Source: Cyrtodaria siliqua (taxonomy: Eukaryota > Mollusca > Bivalvia > Adapedonta > Hiatellidae). Taken from it: a stretch of 64,000 nt of DNA. The notes below the pieces were generated by a model that saw only the letters and a program-made list of their open reading frames with translations, made no database searches and had not been told where the DNA came from. This document shows positions 1-9,835 of this stretch, piece by piece (the stretch's first letter is position 1; each line of letters opens with the position of its first letter). The translations under genes were made by a program, and so were the position numbers. The DNA lies in the NCBI GenBank assembly GCA_037043455.1, contig JAWPHD010000297.1, positions 453,786-517,785 on the forward strand, written 5' to 3'.

Positions 1-96
1 CTTACAAGTCGAACTCCCGGTGGGATTCGAACCCGCAGTGGTGAGAGGCGAAGGTTTACAATGCAACATCATTAACCAATCGGCCACGGAGACGTA
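1..96 (-). mobile_element. tRNA-derived SINE head, cut by window edge
   Basis: Read on the minus strand, this stretch begins GTCTCCGTGGCCGATTGG, which resembles a pol III A box inside a Ser/Leu-type tRNA head. About 50 bases later it carries a perfect B box (GGGTTCGAATCCC). The acceptor arms no longer pair well, so it is a tRNA-derived SINE, not a working tRNA gene. The SINE body would lie left of position 1 and cannot be seen. A related B-box half lies in the opposite orientation at 1499. Confidence 0.6.
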
Positions 97-223
97 AGCT
101 TTCATCAAATGAAATGAATTGGGTCTTACATCCCGTTAACACATCATATTTGGTCACATTGGGACAGCAACCTCAGTGGGAGATGAGATGAATAATGAAT
201 TTTCCCATCAGACATGAATCTGC

Positions 224-1455
224 TAGGGAGTGAACCAACATGGAGCAGCGGTCTGTAACTACCAAGGTGATATTTAACCTCAGGGAGTGAACCAACATGG
301 AGCAGCGGTCTGTGACTACCAAGGTGATATTTAACCTCAGGGAGTGAACCAACATGGAGCAGCGGTCTGTGACTACCAAGATGATATTTAACCTCAGTGA
401 GTGAACCAACATGGAGCAGAGGTCTGTGACTACCAAGGTGATATTTAACCTCAGTGAGTGAACCAACATGGAGCTGAGGTCTGTGACTACCAAGGTGATA
501 TTTAACCTCAATGAGTGAACCAACATGGAGCAGCGGTCTGTGACTACCAAGGTGATATTTAACCTCAGGGAGTGAACCATCATGGAGCAGAGGTCTGTGA
601 CTACCAAGGTGATATTTAACCTCAGGGAGTGAACCAACATGGAGCAGCGGTCTGTGACTACCAAGATGATATTTAACCTCAGTGAGTGAACCAACATGGA
701 GCAGAGGTCTGTGACTACCAAGTTGATATTTAACCTCAGTGAGTGAACCAACATGGAGCAGAGGTCTGTGACTACCAAGGTGATATTTAACCTCAGTGAG
801 TGAACCAACATGGAGCAGAGGTCTGTGACTACCAAGTTGATATTTAACCTCAGTGAGTGAACCAACATGGAGCAGCGGTCTGTGACTACCAAGATGATAT
901 TTAACCTCAGTGAGTGAACCAACATGGAGCAGCGATCTGTGACTACCAAAGTGATATTTAACCTCAGTGAGTGAACCAACATGGAGCAGCGATCTGTGAC
1001 TACCAAAGTGATATTTAACCTCAGTGAGTGAACCAACATGGAACAGCGGTCTGTGACTACCAAGGTGATATTTAACCTCAGTGAGTGAACCAACATGGAG
1101 CAGCGATCTGTGACTACCAAAGTGATATTTAACCTCAGTGAGTGAACCAACATGGAGCAGCGATCTGTGACTACCAAAGTGATATTGAACCTCAGTGAGT
1201 GAACCAACATGGAGCAGCGGTCTGTGACTACCAAGGTGATATTTAACCTCAGTGAGTGAACCAACAGGGAGCAGCGATCTGTGACTACCTTGGTGATATT
1301 TAACCTCAGTGAGTGAACCAACAGGGAGCAGCGATCTGTGACTACCAAGGTGATATTTAAACTCAGTGAGTGAACCAACATGGAGCAGCGGTCTGTGACA
1401 GTGAACCAACAGGGAGCAGCGATCTGTGACTACCAAGGTGATATTTAACCTCAGC
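224..1455. repeat. 57-bp minisatellite, about 21 copies
   Basis: The unit runs from GTGAACCAACATGGAGCAGC through GTGACTACCAAGGTGATATT to AACCTCA, and successive copies are 57 bases apart (for example 240 to 297). Copies differ by scattered substitutions (cggtctg/aggtctg, aaggtga/aagatga). Because 57 is a multiple of three and the unit has no stop in two minus-strand frames, frames of 437 and 402 codons appear. They have no domain, and both frames are open at once, so I treat them as a by-product of the period. One partial unit near 1381-1400 breaks the phase at the right end. Confidence 0.95.
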
Positions 1456-1498
1456 AAAAGTCCTAAATGTATATTATAGGTAAATACACCGAATTTGA

Positions 1499-1620
1499 AA
1501 TAGTCTCGCCTCTCACTGCTGTGGGTTCGAATCCCACTGGAAGCTCAACTTGTCATTTTTACGGTTGGCGGGAGGTATACTGTGGTGTAATAAACCAGGA
1601 ATAAGTGACCGTCAAACATA
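1499..1620 (+). mobile_element. SINE fragment with B box
   Basis: CGCCTCTCACTGCTGTGGG is followed by a perfect B box (GGTTCGAATCCC) and then an ACTGGAAGCTCAACTTGTCA stretch that matches the tRNA-like head at 1-96 read on the other strand. The A-box half is missing. The following ~60 bases (a GGTTGGCGGGAGGTATACTG region) are probably SINE body, but I cannot define its end. The 57-bp array therefore lies between two SINE pieces pointing away from each other. Confidence 0.55.
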
Positions 1621-2918
1621 GCGTAAAATATGCTGAAAAATGACCTTAAACAGCAAACAGATATAAATATAATGTAGTCCCGTAAAAGTATTTCTTGATG
1701 AAAGGTTTCTTAGGCTAATATTTGGAAAGCAATCAGTGTACATGTTTACAGTATTATCGTGTACGCATTTAAAAACTCAATTTACTTGCAATGTCAATGG
1801 AAGCGTCAATATTCATATTCAACATTCTGTAAAGTCATATTGGGTGTGTGATGTAATTGGAACTTCTCTTTTGCATACTTGTTCGTGAATGGTGCAATGT
1901 AGTTACATATATAACATCCCAGGAAGTATGTCACGTGATAAAAACAAATCTCGTAATATGTTGTTTCATTCAGGAAAAGGTCCACAATGTTACGAAACTA
2001 TGTTTGTTTCAAATGCATGTTTATGATGAAAATAAAATGTTAAAACGTTATGTTTTTGTTCTAATTTGTTCTGCAAAATGAGACAGGCCCGGAATGGATT
2101 TCGAGGAGCCCCGGGCGTCGGGCTATCCTATTTTTTGAGCACTGACTTCCGTGGATAAATATTGCGCTCCTGAAGTTCCGCAATATTAATACACGGAAGA
2201 ACTTGTGCATATATCCCAAAACAAATCTAATAACCTATAAATATTTTTAATCATTTGATCCCTTTGGAACAATTCTGTGTATAAATGATCAGAGCGGTGG
2301 TATACCTCACGTGTATTATCCTTTATATTGTCCATTGTGGCCGACCTGACAGAGACTTGGGAACCTTGCAAATCTTCTGGTTCAACGCCTGTTGAGGTAA
2401 AACAAGTAAATTATTACAGCAGTGGTAAAAGTAGTGTAATTATTTCAGTATAATGTGGTTCAAACAAACAAGCTAGAAGCCATACATATATTTTGGATAA
2501 AAGACAGAAAATGTTGTCCATGTCAATATTTTATTGGTGGGACATGCACCCAGATCCCCCTATATCGGTTCATGTCTTCGACAGTCAATTAATTCTTTAT
2601 AATAGACAGGTCATTGGTGGAGGGCATTCGCACAGACCCCCTATATCACTTCTAACACTTCATGCCTTCTGCAGTATAAAAGCCTGGTCATACCTTACGG
2701 TTTAGCGAGTTTGTTGGTGGAGGGACTTTAAACCTCAGAACAACACACATAGACACTGTTGTGGAACCATTGTCTGGTTCTCAATTTCATCATTGATAAT
2801 CTTGTAAGGATCCTTAGAAATTACAAAGTTTTTAATTGGTTTTTGAAAGACAATTGGTAGAACAATGCAATAGCAAGGGGCCATGATATGTAGTAGAAAT
2901 TGCCAACACAACACACAC
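1621..2918. other. No gene recognised; weak local duplication
   Basis: AT-rich sequence without a convincing reading frame. A motif beginning TTGGTGG and containing CCCCCTATATC occurs at about 2534 and 2613, with a third partial start near 2714, which suggests an old ~80-100-bp duplication. If the exon at 2919-3046 is real, this stretch is its downstream intron on the minus strand. Confidence 0.4.
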
Positions 2919-3046
2919 CTTCCTGTATTTCTTTCTCCACATCTTTCTCTATTTTCTCTATTTTCTTCCTCGCCACAGCTGGGGACGGAGACTTCAGCTT
3001 CTTCTTCTTGATCTTCTCCTTTGATGCCATCCTGGCCAGCAGGATT
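2919..3046 (-). CDS. Candidate first coding exon, lysine-rich N-terminus
   Basis: On the minus strand a TTAATTTTTAG acceptor-like sequence ends at 3047. It is followed by 16 untranslated bases and an ATG at 3030-3028 with A at -3 and G at +4. The reading frame gives 37 codons starting MASKEKIKKKKLK and continuing as a lysine/glutamate-rich helix-prone stretch. It ends in AAG before GTGTGTG (donor GT at 2918-2917), leaving phase 1. The codons are richer in G and C than the AT-rich surroundings, and the donor, acceptor and Kozak context agree. I do not recognise the family. The rest of the gene would have to lie left of 2919 across an intron, and I could not find a next exon. It may be a chance frame. 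Confidence 0.4.
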
Positions 3047-3260
3047 CTAAAAATTAATTTTATGACATTAAAACAAGGTTTGGGCAGAAGCATGAGAAGG
3101 TAAGTTCAAAAGACAAAACTGATCCATATTTCAAAATTTTTAATTCTGAAAGTCAACTGTTTTCATTCATTTTTACTGTCCATAAATCATATTTTCTAAC
3201 GTCAAAAATTCAAGTCTTTACCCGGCTGAGGGCCTCAACTTCCGTTATAATATTTAGTAT

Positions 3261-3421
3261 TAGTACTGTATTGTATCACTACTAGTGATTAGTACTGTAT
3301 TGTATCACTACTAGTGATGGGCTAGTACTGTATTGTATCACTACTAGTGATGGGCTAGTACTGTATTGTATCACTACTAGTGATGGGCTAGTACTGTATT
3401 GTATCACTACTAGTGATGGGC
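3261..3421. repeat. 33-bp tandem repeat
   Basis: Four complete 33-base copies (TAGTACTGTATTGTATCACT followed by ACTAGTGATGGGC) occupy 3290-3421. A first copy of 29 bases lacking GGGC lies at 3261-3289. The copies look identical. Each contains the near-palindrome ATCACTACTAGTGAT. Confidence 0.93.
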
Positions 3422-4839
3422 AATCAGTTCCAAAATCACAATCCATTATTAACTACAGTCGGAAATCACGTCGGTTATAATTTGATGATAAAATGCCTTT
3501 TTAAAATATAAAAAAAATAAACATTTTCTATCATTTATTTTCAATGTCTATCTAAAATAATTTTAATTTAAGACCCCTGAAATTTGTTATCCAAACTATT
3601 AAGGCAAACTAAAGTTATTTGAGACTTTTTGTTGCCGCAGCAACAGTAAGTTCACATCAAGAAGTATTTCAGCTGTAAAATATTATTTCTCAACTTATCA
3701 AAACTGAGACATTTTATTTACAACAATGAATTCCAGTTTCAATGCAGAATATCATTTGCTGAAACATGCATTCAAAACAAAACAAAATTAACAAGCAATG
3801 TTTCTCGACATTATAATTTACCTTTCATAGTCGGTTCAAAAGCTCATCAGCGTATGTTGTCTCATTGTAATTTGTATATCTTGCCGACTCGAAATAAATC
3901 TTATTACTACTTTTTATGAAGTTGACAAAAGGCACGACTCATTTTGAAGAGGACCTTCCTTTTTCTTTTTAAATTTCCACAATTTAGATATCACATTACC
4001 TCCAGGGTATCGTCTGTAGTGTGATCTCCTTTATGACCCAACGGATGTAAATGAGTGCAAGTAAACTAACTTGAATATGTTGTTGCCGACAAACCGATCA
4101 ACTTTGGATTATACATGTTATACGCGATCATAGGCCTAATTACTGCATTTATCTTTTTAGTAATTTTTTTTACTACTTCAAAGGAGATTCCCTGTCTCGC
4201 TGCATCGATCTTATAACTTTATTGTGTACATTGTGAGTGAAGTCCCGAAAAATACATGATTTCTGAGATTTCAATGTCCTATTATTTAATAGCGAGTTCC
4301 TTTTTTGTTTATTGATTCCATTTCCTTCTAAACTTATTAATAAATGGAGGTGTCTTTCACAACACACTACTTAACAGACAGGGGACCATAAATGCCTGTA
4401 AGAATGCTTTGCAATTTATTTGTATTTGAAAAAACACACGCTATATTGAACTTCGAAATGTTGCATGTCATAAAATAAAGTATAATTAACTTTTTTAACT
4501 GAAATTTTAAAAGGCCCCTCTTTTGCCATACAAAAATTAGAATTTAGAGAGTAAGCGCATTTTATTCACTTTTAAACTTTGTTTGTTTAAATTATGGTCA
4601 AACAATAGTAACTAGTTTCCATTCATTTCACGTAAATAACACTTACCTGTCGTATTATTTTCTTAAAACGCACTCAATTAAGCAAGCACCTGTACAAATC
4701 TACTGGCAGCCATTTGTAAACAACCATAGAGATACACATTGACGTCATAAATTTTCTTCGTTTAGACTGGTTTTGCTGAAAGTGGCTATATACACGATTG
4801 CCGTATATGAAACCTTGTTCATTTATTAATTGATACATG
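3422..4839. other. No gene or repeat recognised
   Basis: AT-rich DNA with short scattered frames only (the longest is about 64 codons on the minus strand near 4.2-4.4 kb, with no recognisable similarity). It could be intron or intergenic spacer upstream of the candidate exon at 3.0 kb. Confidence 0.5.
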
Positions 4840-5085
4840 GACCATTGGTTCGTTTCATGGATTAATTGGTTCATTGGTGTATTGGTTGATTCACTGATGG
4901 ATCAATTAATGGATTGATTCATTCAGTCATGGATTGATTCATCCATTCATGGATTGATTTATTACTTTTTGTTTTCATTCATGTATTCAATCGTAGATTC
5001 ATATTCATTCATGGATTCATTAGTTGATTTATGGATTCATTCCTTTATTCAAGGATTCATTCATTCGTGGATTCATGTTTTAAAG
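4840..5085. repeat. Degenerate ATTCATGGATTGATTC-type repeats
   Basis: Repeated, imperfect copies of ATTCATGGATT and GATTCATTCATG with variable spacing. This is a decayed short tandem repeat without a fixed period. Confidence 0.75.
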
Positions 5086-5307
5086 AAGTTTGAAATAATA
5101 AAATAAGTTCATTCTCTGATGCATGATAATAAACATATAATTATATGTACTCACCGCACAAATATAACAAGCTATAAATTGACCTTGGTCAATTTTATTC
5201 AAATGTGACTATGTGGTCAAATTTGGGTTACGCTCCAGATGTCACATGTTAAATACCGATTTATATAGGGAAATAACTTGAAAATGTACTTCTTTAAACC
5301 ACAATAG

Positions 5308-5517
5308 CTATGGCTCTTTCAATACAGAGTATATCGCATGTAGCATTAATATGATGGGCTCCTTAGCCCAAGCGTGTTCAAATAGTGACCATGTAATTAT
5401 ATTTGGCCCGGCCACAAGGATCACAGCTTCAACCTGTTCAATGTTTGTATCGGCGCAAGAGAGGGTATTGTCATCAACATAATTATATAGACTGGTACGC
5501 AATTCAGCCATGGACAT
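5308..5517 (-). pseudogene. LINE reverse-transcriptase remnant (palm motif)
   Basis: The minus frame starts MSMAELRTSLYNYVDDNTL. The Y-V-D-D at 5481-5470, followed by NTLSCAD, matches the catalytic palm motif of non-LTR reverse transcriptases, where YADDNTLS is common. The weakly matching stretch to about ITW agrees with the region after the motif, then similarity fades. The part before position 5517 is in another frame and is not recognisable. It is a short decayed fragment of a jockey/CR1-like element, with no endonuclease or 3' end visible. Confidence 0.6.
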
Positions 5518-5669
5518 ATCGAGAAGAACGCGGTGTGCCTAGGAAGGCAGAACATATCAACAAGAACAAGAACAATAGAGAACATAGAGAACCAGTGTAC
5601 CGGAAGCGCATGACGCGCACGGGTTTCTCGCAGGTTAACCGCGCTAAGATTTTTATGTAAAACTTGCAA

Positions 5670-5940
5670 TATTTATCGTTCGCTTTACTGTGGCCACATC
5701 CTTGGTTAAATTAGACATCCTCAGTAGAGGGTTATGATGACAAGACCACTGGCAGTAGCTCTAGCCGCTAGAGTTCAGATTGGCTGGATATTGGTTCATT
5801 GGTAGATGTACAGGACACAGGTAAATAGTGAGGCTCCCTACCATGGTTTGTTTGAATGGTGTTTTACGGCATTTTTAACACATGTTGTGCTAAATATGAT
5901 GGTTGATATTGTTTGTGGTAGACAGGGCAGATAGAGGATT
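5670..5940. other. No feature recognised
   Basis: No convincing frame or repeat. The stretch ends at the G-rich tract. Confidence 0.4.
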
Positions 5941-5949
5941 TGAGATTAT

Positions 5950-5980
5950 GGGGGTGGGGGGGTGGGGGGGGGGGGGGGTG
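5950..5980 (+). repeat. G-rich tract, quadruplex-capable
   Basis: Almost uninterrupted G with three T interruptions, including one run of about 15 G. Several runs of at least five G lie within 30 bases, enough for an intramolecular G-quadruplex on the plus strand. Its length may be unreliable in the assembly. Confidence 0.8.
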
Positions 5981-6084
5981 TACGCATGACGGGTACACCC
6001 CCTTGTATGGGCGTGGGGGAGCATGACAGAGATTGTCATGCGCCCCCTTGGTTCCGCCCCTGGTAGAAATATACCAGCCCAGTT

Positions 6085-6560
6085 TAGCCGAGTAGCTTAT
6101 AGTTGTATCTTGGGTGTACATGGCAACGTGACAAAGCAAATGTGGAAGACTTGACACTCCAAGCAAAGGGCAGATAACTTAATAATTTTAGGTTCAACTT
6201 TGCGTTTAGGTCACTTTTTCACAAACTGTATGCACTAGACCTTAAAAACTTTGCTTATAGTTGTATCTTGAGTGGTACATCGCAACGGACAAAGCAAATA
6301 TGGAAGTGACCTTGACCCTCCAAGCAAAGGCAGATAACCTTATAATTTTTACCTTCAACTTTGGCGTTCTAGGTCACTTTTCACAAACTGTATGCACTAA
6401 GACCTTTCAAACTTTGCTTATAGTTGTATAGTTTGAGTGGTACATTGCAACGTGACAAAGAAAATGTGGATGTGACCTTCACCATCCAAGCAAAGGGCAG
6501 ATAACTTTAATTGTTACATTTACATCACTTTCTCATGAACTAGAATTATGCACTAGATGT
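6085..6560. repeat. Dispersed repeat family A, ~163-bp modules (3 copies)
   Basis: Three consecutive modules start at GCTTATAGTTGTATCTTG near 6090, 6254 and 6417, a spacing of 163-164 bases. Each contains GTGACCTTGACCCTCCAAGC and CACAAACTGTATGCACTAG. The same module recurs at 57.65-58.03 kb inside a larger dispersed element, so this is its left-hand portion or a separate copy. No coding capacity. Confidence 0.85.
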
Positions 6561-6694
6561 TATAAACCTAATTTATAGCTTAATCTTTGAAGAAAACATG
6601 CTATTTTGACCTGAGTTGTGTCTTCGATAGTGCATCTTTTTTTTTGGATGCCTGGATTTCATCTATGACCTTGACCTACTTTTTGGAGCTGATG

Positions 6695-7800
6695 ATTTTT
6701 AGCTCTACTGGCCAAAGGCCTTCAATTTTCATCCGATTCTTTACCAAACTTTAGCAGATTGTTAATATCAATGAAAGCTCGCACAAGTTCGAAAACCAGC
6801 CAGATCGGACCATTAACAGCGGAGTTATGGCCCTTGATTTAGTTAAAAATGCTATATTTTGCCTTGTTAATACGATAGTGCTTTCATTTTTCATCTAATC
6901 TTTACCAAACTTTACCAGATGTTTTTGCCTTCTTCTTTTTTTTTATTATTATTAGTGTATTTTTTTTTTAATAGTTATATATTGTTTGTTTTAATTTTTT
7001 CTTTCTTTTTTTTTTTGATGTTAACGCCGTGTTAGCAGGAAGCATTGCTGTGCCTATTGCATTTTTTTCCAGTTCGTTGATTTTTGATGGAGTTGCGGCC
7101 CCTTGACATTTTTTTTTTTAATTTCTTGTCGGTGCTACTCCTCCTAAATGCCTTGTTGGATTTCGACGAAACTTGGCAGGAAGCATCGGTAAGATGTCTA
7201 GTTGTGCATTATCGCGCTTTTGTTTCAGTTTGCTGATTGATGACGGAGTTATATGGCACTTTGACATTTTACTTTAAATTTCTTGTCGGCGCTACACCTC
7301 TTTAACGGCTTGTTGGATTTCTACAAAATTTGCAGGAAGCCTCAGTATGATGTCTAGTTGTGCAAAGCATGGTATATCAATGAAATTTTGGACAAGTTCG
7401 AAAACCAGCTAGATCTAGTTAGTAATGACAGGTTATGGCCCTTGATTTTGCTGTATTGTATTTTCCTTTGTTAAAATCTGTAGTTACTTCATTCTTTATC
7501 TGATCTTTACCATATTTGTTTAGAATGTTAATATAACCTCCCCCCCCCCCCCCCCCCCCCCCCCCCTTTTTATGAAATTTATTCATAGAAGAAAGTGGGA
7601 CAAATTAAAAAATGTCAATGCCAGACTAGACACAGCAGACTTATTGCCCATGATTACCAGGTGAGCGATCTAAGGCCATCCTATCCCTGTTGTTTTTGCA
7701 ATGTTTTAAAAAACTTACTGATGGGAATTTTATGTCGACAACCCTTGATATAAGAGCCGTTTTAGCCAGTAGGGCATCCACAGGCACTCTTGGGCCTCAT
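6695..7800. mobile_element. Dispersed repeat family A, larger copy
   Basis: It begins TTAGCTCTACTGGCCAAAGG and runs through a module with TTTACCAAACTTTAGCAGAT and AGTTCGAAAACCAGCCAGAT. A CTTGTCGGTGCTACTCCTCC section follows, and the end is GGGCATCCACAGGCACTCTT plus GGGCCTC. The same order of segments appears at 57329-58530, so this is one interspersed element about 1.1-1.2 kb long. No protein frame is present, so it is non-autonomous or derived. A 27-base C run lies inside it at 7540. Confidence 0.7.
7540..7566. repeat. Poly-C homopolymer, 27 bases
   Basis: Twenty-seven consecutive C. The family A copy at 57-58.5 kb lacks it at the corresponding place (just after TTAGCTGATCTTATGG near 58320), so it arose within this copy or is a sequencing artefact. 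Confidence 0.85.
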
Positions 7801-8558
7801 GTTTTTAATAGAATGTCATTTTGTTTTTAAACAAATGCACTTAAATGTCATCTCAGCAATCTCCATTGTTTTAAGTTACTTAAAGGTTTACAAACTTTCA
7901 TTTAAGCATCATTGGCCGTTTTATTTTTAAGTCCAGCCCCCGTTGGGCGAGACATGTGAATCCACGGATTTCTTGTTGTTTATATATAATCGCCAACTGT
8001 TATACTATACTATAAAAATTGTACAAATGAAGTTCCTAGGGTAAAAAATGGCTGCACCGCGGGGTTTCCTATCCGTCCATTTCCATACAAACATCTTCTT
8101 CTTAGCGATCACAATGTCGTCCAGGTGTATGTGCGTTCGTCCGTCTGTGCGTCCATGTGTGGTAAAATGTACCTGTTGTTGGCGGGATAACTACTTTAAA
8201 TGTTATATAATATTGATAGAACAAATTTTAATTTAATTAATTATGGCAGAACAGTTGTTTGTCTCTTGGTAAAATGCTATTAAATTATCTTAAATTTGAT
8301 AAAATAGATATTTCTATTATTAATATTCTGAATGAATAAAATAATCTTATTATATAGAGATTACTTAACTGCTGGGCTCGATTATAGGGAAATCCTTACA
8401 GAAACATTTTTGTTTTTATAGAGCTTCATGATTGTTGACCTCTCGTTGTATTTCAGCTATTTGAACTATCAGCATGATATGATAAAGGCCTGATGACAAG
8501 GACAGAGAACGAATCAGAGAACTATTTGGTAAAAGGTAGGACAGCTTTCAGAAATCTT
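7801..8558. other. No gene recognised; conserved flank of family A
   Basis: The first ~180 bases (AACAAATGCACTTAAATGTC, then a region with AAGCATCATTGGCC and CCAGCCCCCGTTGGGCGAGA) also follow the family A copy at 58530-58680, so the repeat probably extends this far. The remainder holds only short frames and one decayed GTCCGTC-type stretch near 8135-8160. Confidence 0.5.
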
Positions 8559-8674
8559 AAAGAGACACATGGCAATCTTGAAGTTTTTATCAAGCATTAA
8601 AATTAGTGTCTCGATCTAATAAACCAGTATCGGAATGCCATGAGTTTTAAAATAAGATTGTCATGTGTCCCTTT
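8559..8674. mobile_element. Short MITE with 20-bp inverted ends
   Basis: The left end is AAAGAGACACATGGCAATCT. The right end read in reverse is AAAGGGACACATGACAATCT, giving 18 of 20 identical positions. Flanks read TCTT before and ACTT after; TTA or TA could be the target duplication. The 116-base element is too small to encode anything. The same terminal motif occurs at 29878-30193 and as a half copy at 35078 and 36521. Confidence 0.75.
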
Positions 8675-8681
8675 ACTTTTC

Positions 8682-8890
8682 TGTGTCGCCTTTTCGAAGA
8701 AAAATGCGATACATAAGGATAACTTTGTCGTCCGTCAGTCCCCGTCACGAAAACTTAACTTTGGCTATAACTCTCATTTCTTGATATTCATCAAAGTTTC
8801 CATAATTTTTTGTGTACTCATCATGACAACATAGACATGACCATACTAAAATATAAAGGTCAGTGTCACGATGAAGGTCATTATATGGAT
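8682..8890. repeat. Dispersed repeat family B, partial copy
   Basis: It starts with the hairpin head TGTGTCGCCTTTTCGAAGAA, continues through ATGCGATACATAAGG and a short GTCCGTC tract, then one module (GAAAACTTAACTTTGGCTAT, CATGACCATACTAAAATATA). The longer copy is at 59832-60648. Confidence 0.8.
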
Positions 8891-8904
8891 TAAATGCTCA
8901 TTTT

Positions 8905-9835
8905 TAGCCAAGAGCCAGCAGAGCTTAGGGGATGGCGAATTGTCCGTCGTCCGTTCCGTCGTCCGTCCGTCCGTCGTCCGTCGTTAACTTTAGGGTCTTC
9001 ATTTTTTCATCCGATCTTTACCAAACTTTAACAGGTTGTTAATATCAATGAAAGCTCGGACAAGTTCGAAAACCAGCCAGATCGGAATAATTTCATTGGA
9101 GTTATGGCCCTTGTTTTGCTGAAAAATGCCATATTAAGCCTTGTGAACACTCTAGCACCTTCATTTATTATTTGATCTTTACCAAAACTTGTACAGATTG
9201 TTAATATGAATGAAAGCTCGAACAAGTTTGAAAACCAGCCAAATCGGATCTGTAACACCGGAGTTATGGCCCTTGTTTTTTCTGAAAAATGCTATTTTCT
9301 GCCTTGTGAACACTCTTGGGCCTTCAATATTAATCGGATCTTTACTTAACTTTGCCAGTGTCTTTATATCAATGAAAGCTCAAACAAGTTTGAAAACCGG
9401 CAAGTTTGAAATAATTTCAATGGAGTTATGGCCCTTGTTTTGCTGAAAAATGCCATATTAAGCCTTGTGAACACTCTAGCACCTTCATTTATTATTTGAT
9501 CTTTACCAAACTTGCACAGATTGTTAATATCAATAAAAGCTCGGATAAGTTCGAAAACCAGCTAGATCGGACTATTACCAGCAGAGTTATTGCCCTTGAT
9601 TTAGTTAAAAATGCTATATTTTGCCTCGTTTAAGACGATAGAGGCTTCATTGTTCATTCGATCTTTACCAAACTTTATCAGATTGTTAATATCAATGAAA
9701 GCTCGGACAAGTTCGAAAACCAGCCAGATTGGTCCAGTATCGGCGGAGTTATGGCCCTCGATTTAGTTAAAAATGGTAAATTTTGCCTCAAGACGATAGG
9801 GTCCTCATCTTTCACTCGATCTTTACCAAACATAG
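8905..9835. repeat. Dispersed repeat family A copy with tandem modules
   Basis: A shortened head (TTAGCCAAGAGCCAGCAGAG) and a GTCCGTC-type tract at 8940-8990 are followed by about five modules of roughly 160-170 bases. Each carries ATCTTTACCAAACTT, TTGTTAATATCAATGAAAGC, AAGTTCGAAAACCAGCCAGA and GGAGTTATGGCCCTTG. The copy ends where the 45-bp minisatellite begins. Confidence 0.8.

Noticed and set aside
1..96. A functional Ser/Leu tRNA gene on the minus strand
   Set aside because: The acceptor stem does not pair, and a related B-box fragment nearby indicates a SINE.
144..1457. Two overlapping minus-strand frames of 437 and 402 codons
   Set aside because: They are produced by a 57-base repeat whose period is a multiple of three; both frames are open at once and no domain is present.
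5864..6166. Minus-strand 100-codon frame with a proline/histidine run
   Set aside because: The run is the reverse of the G-rich tract at 5950-5980; the rest is repeat family A.
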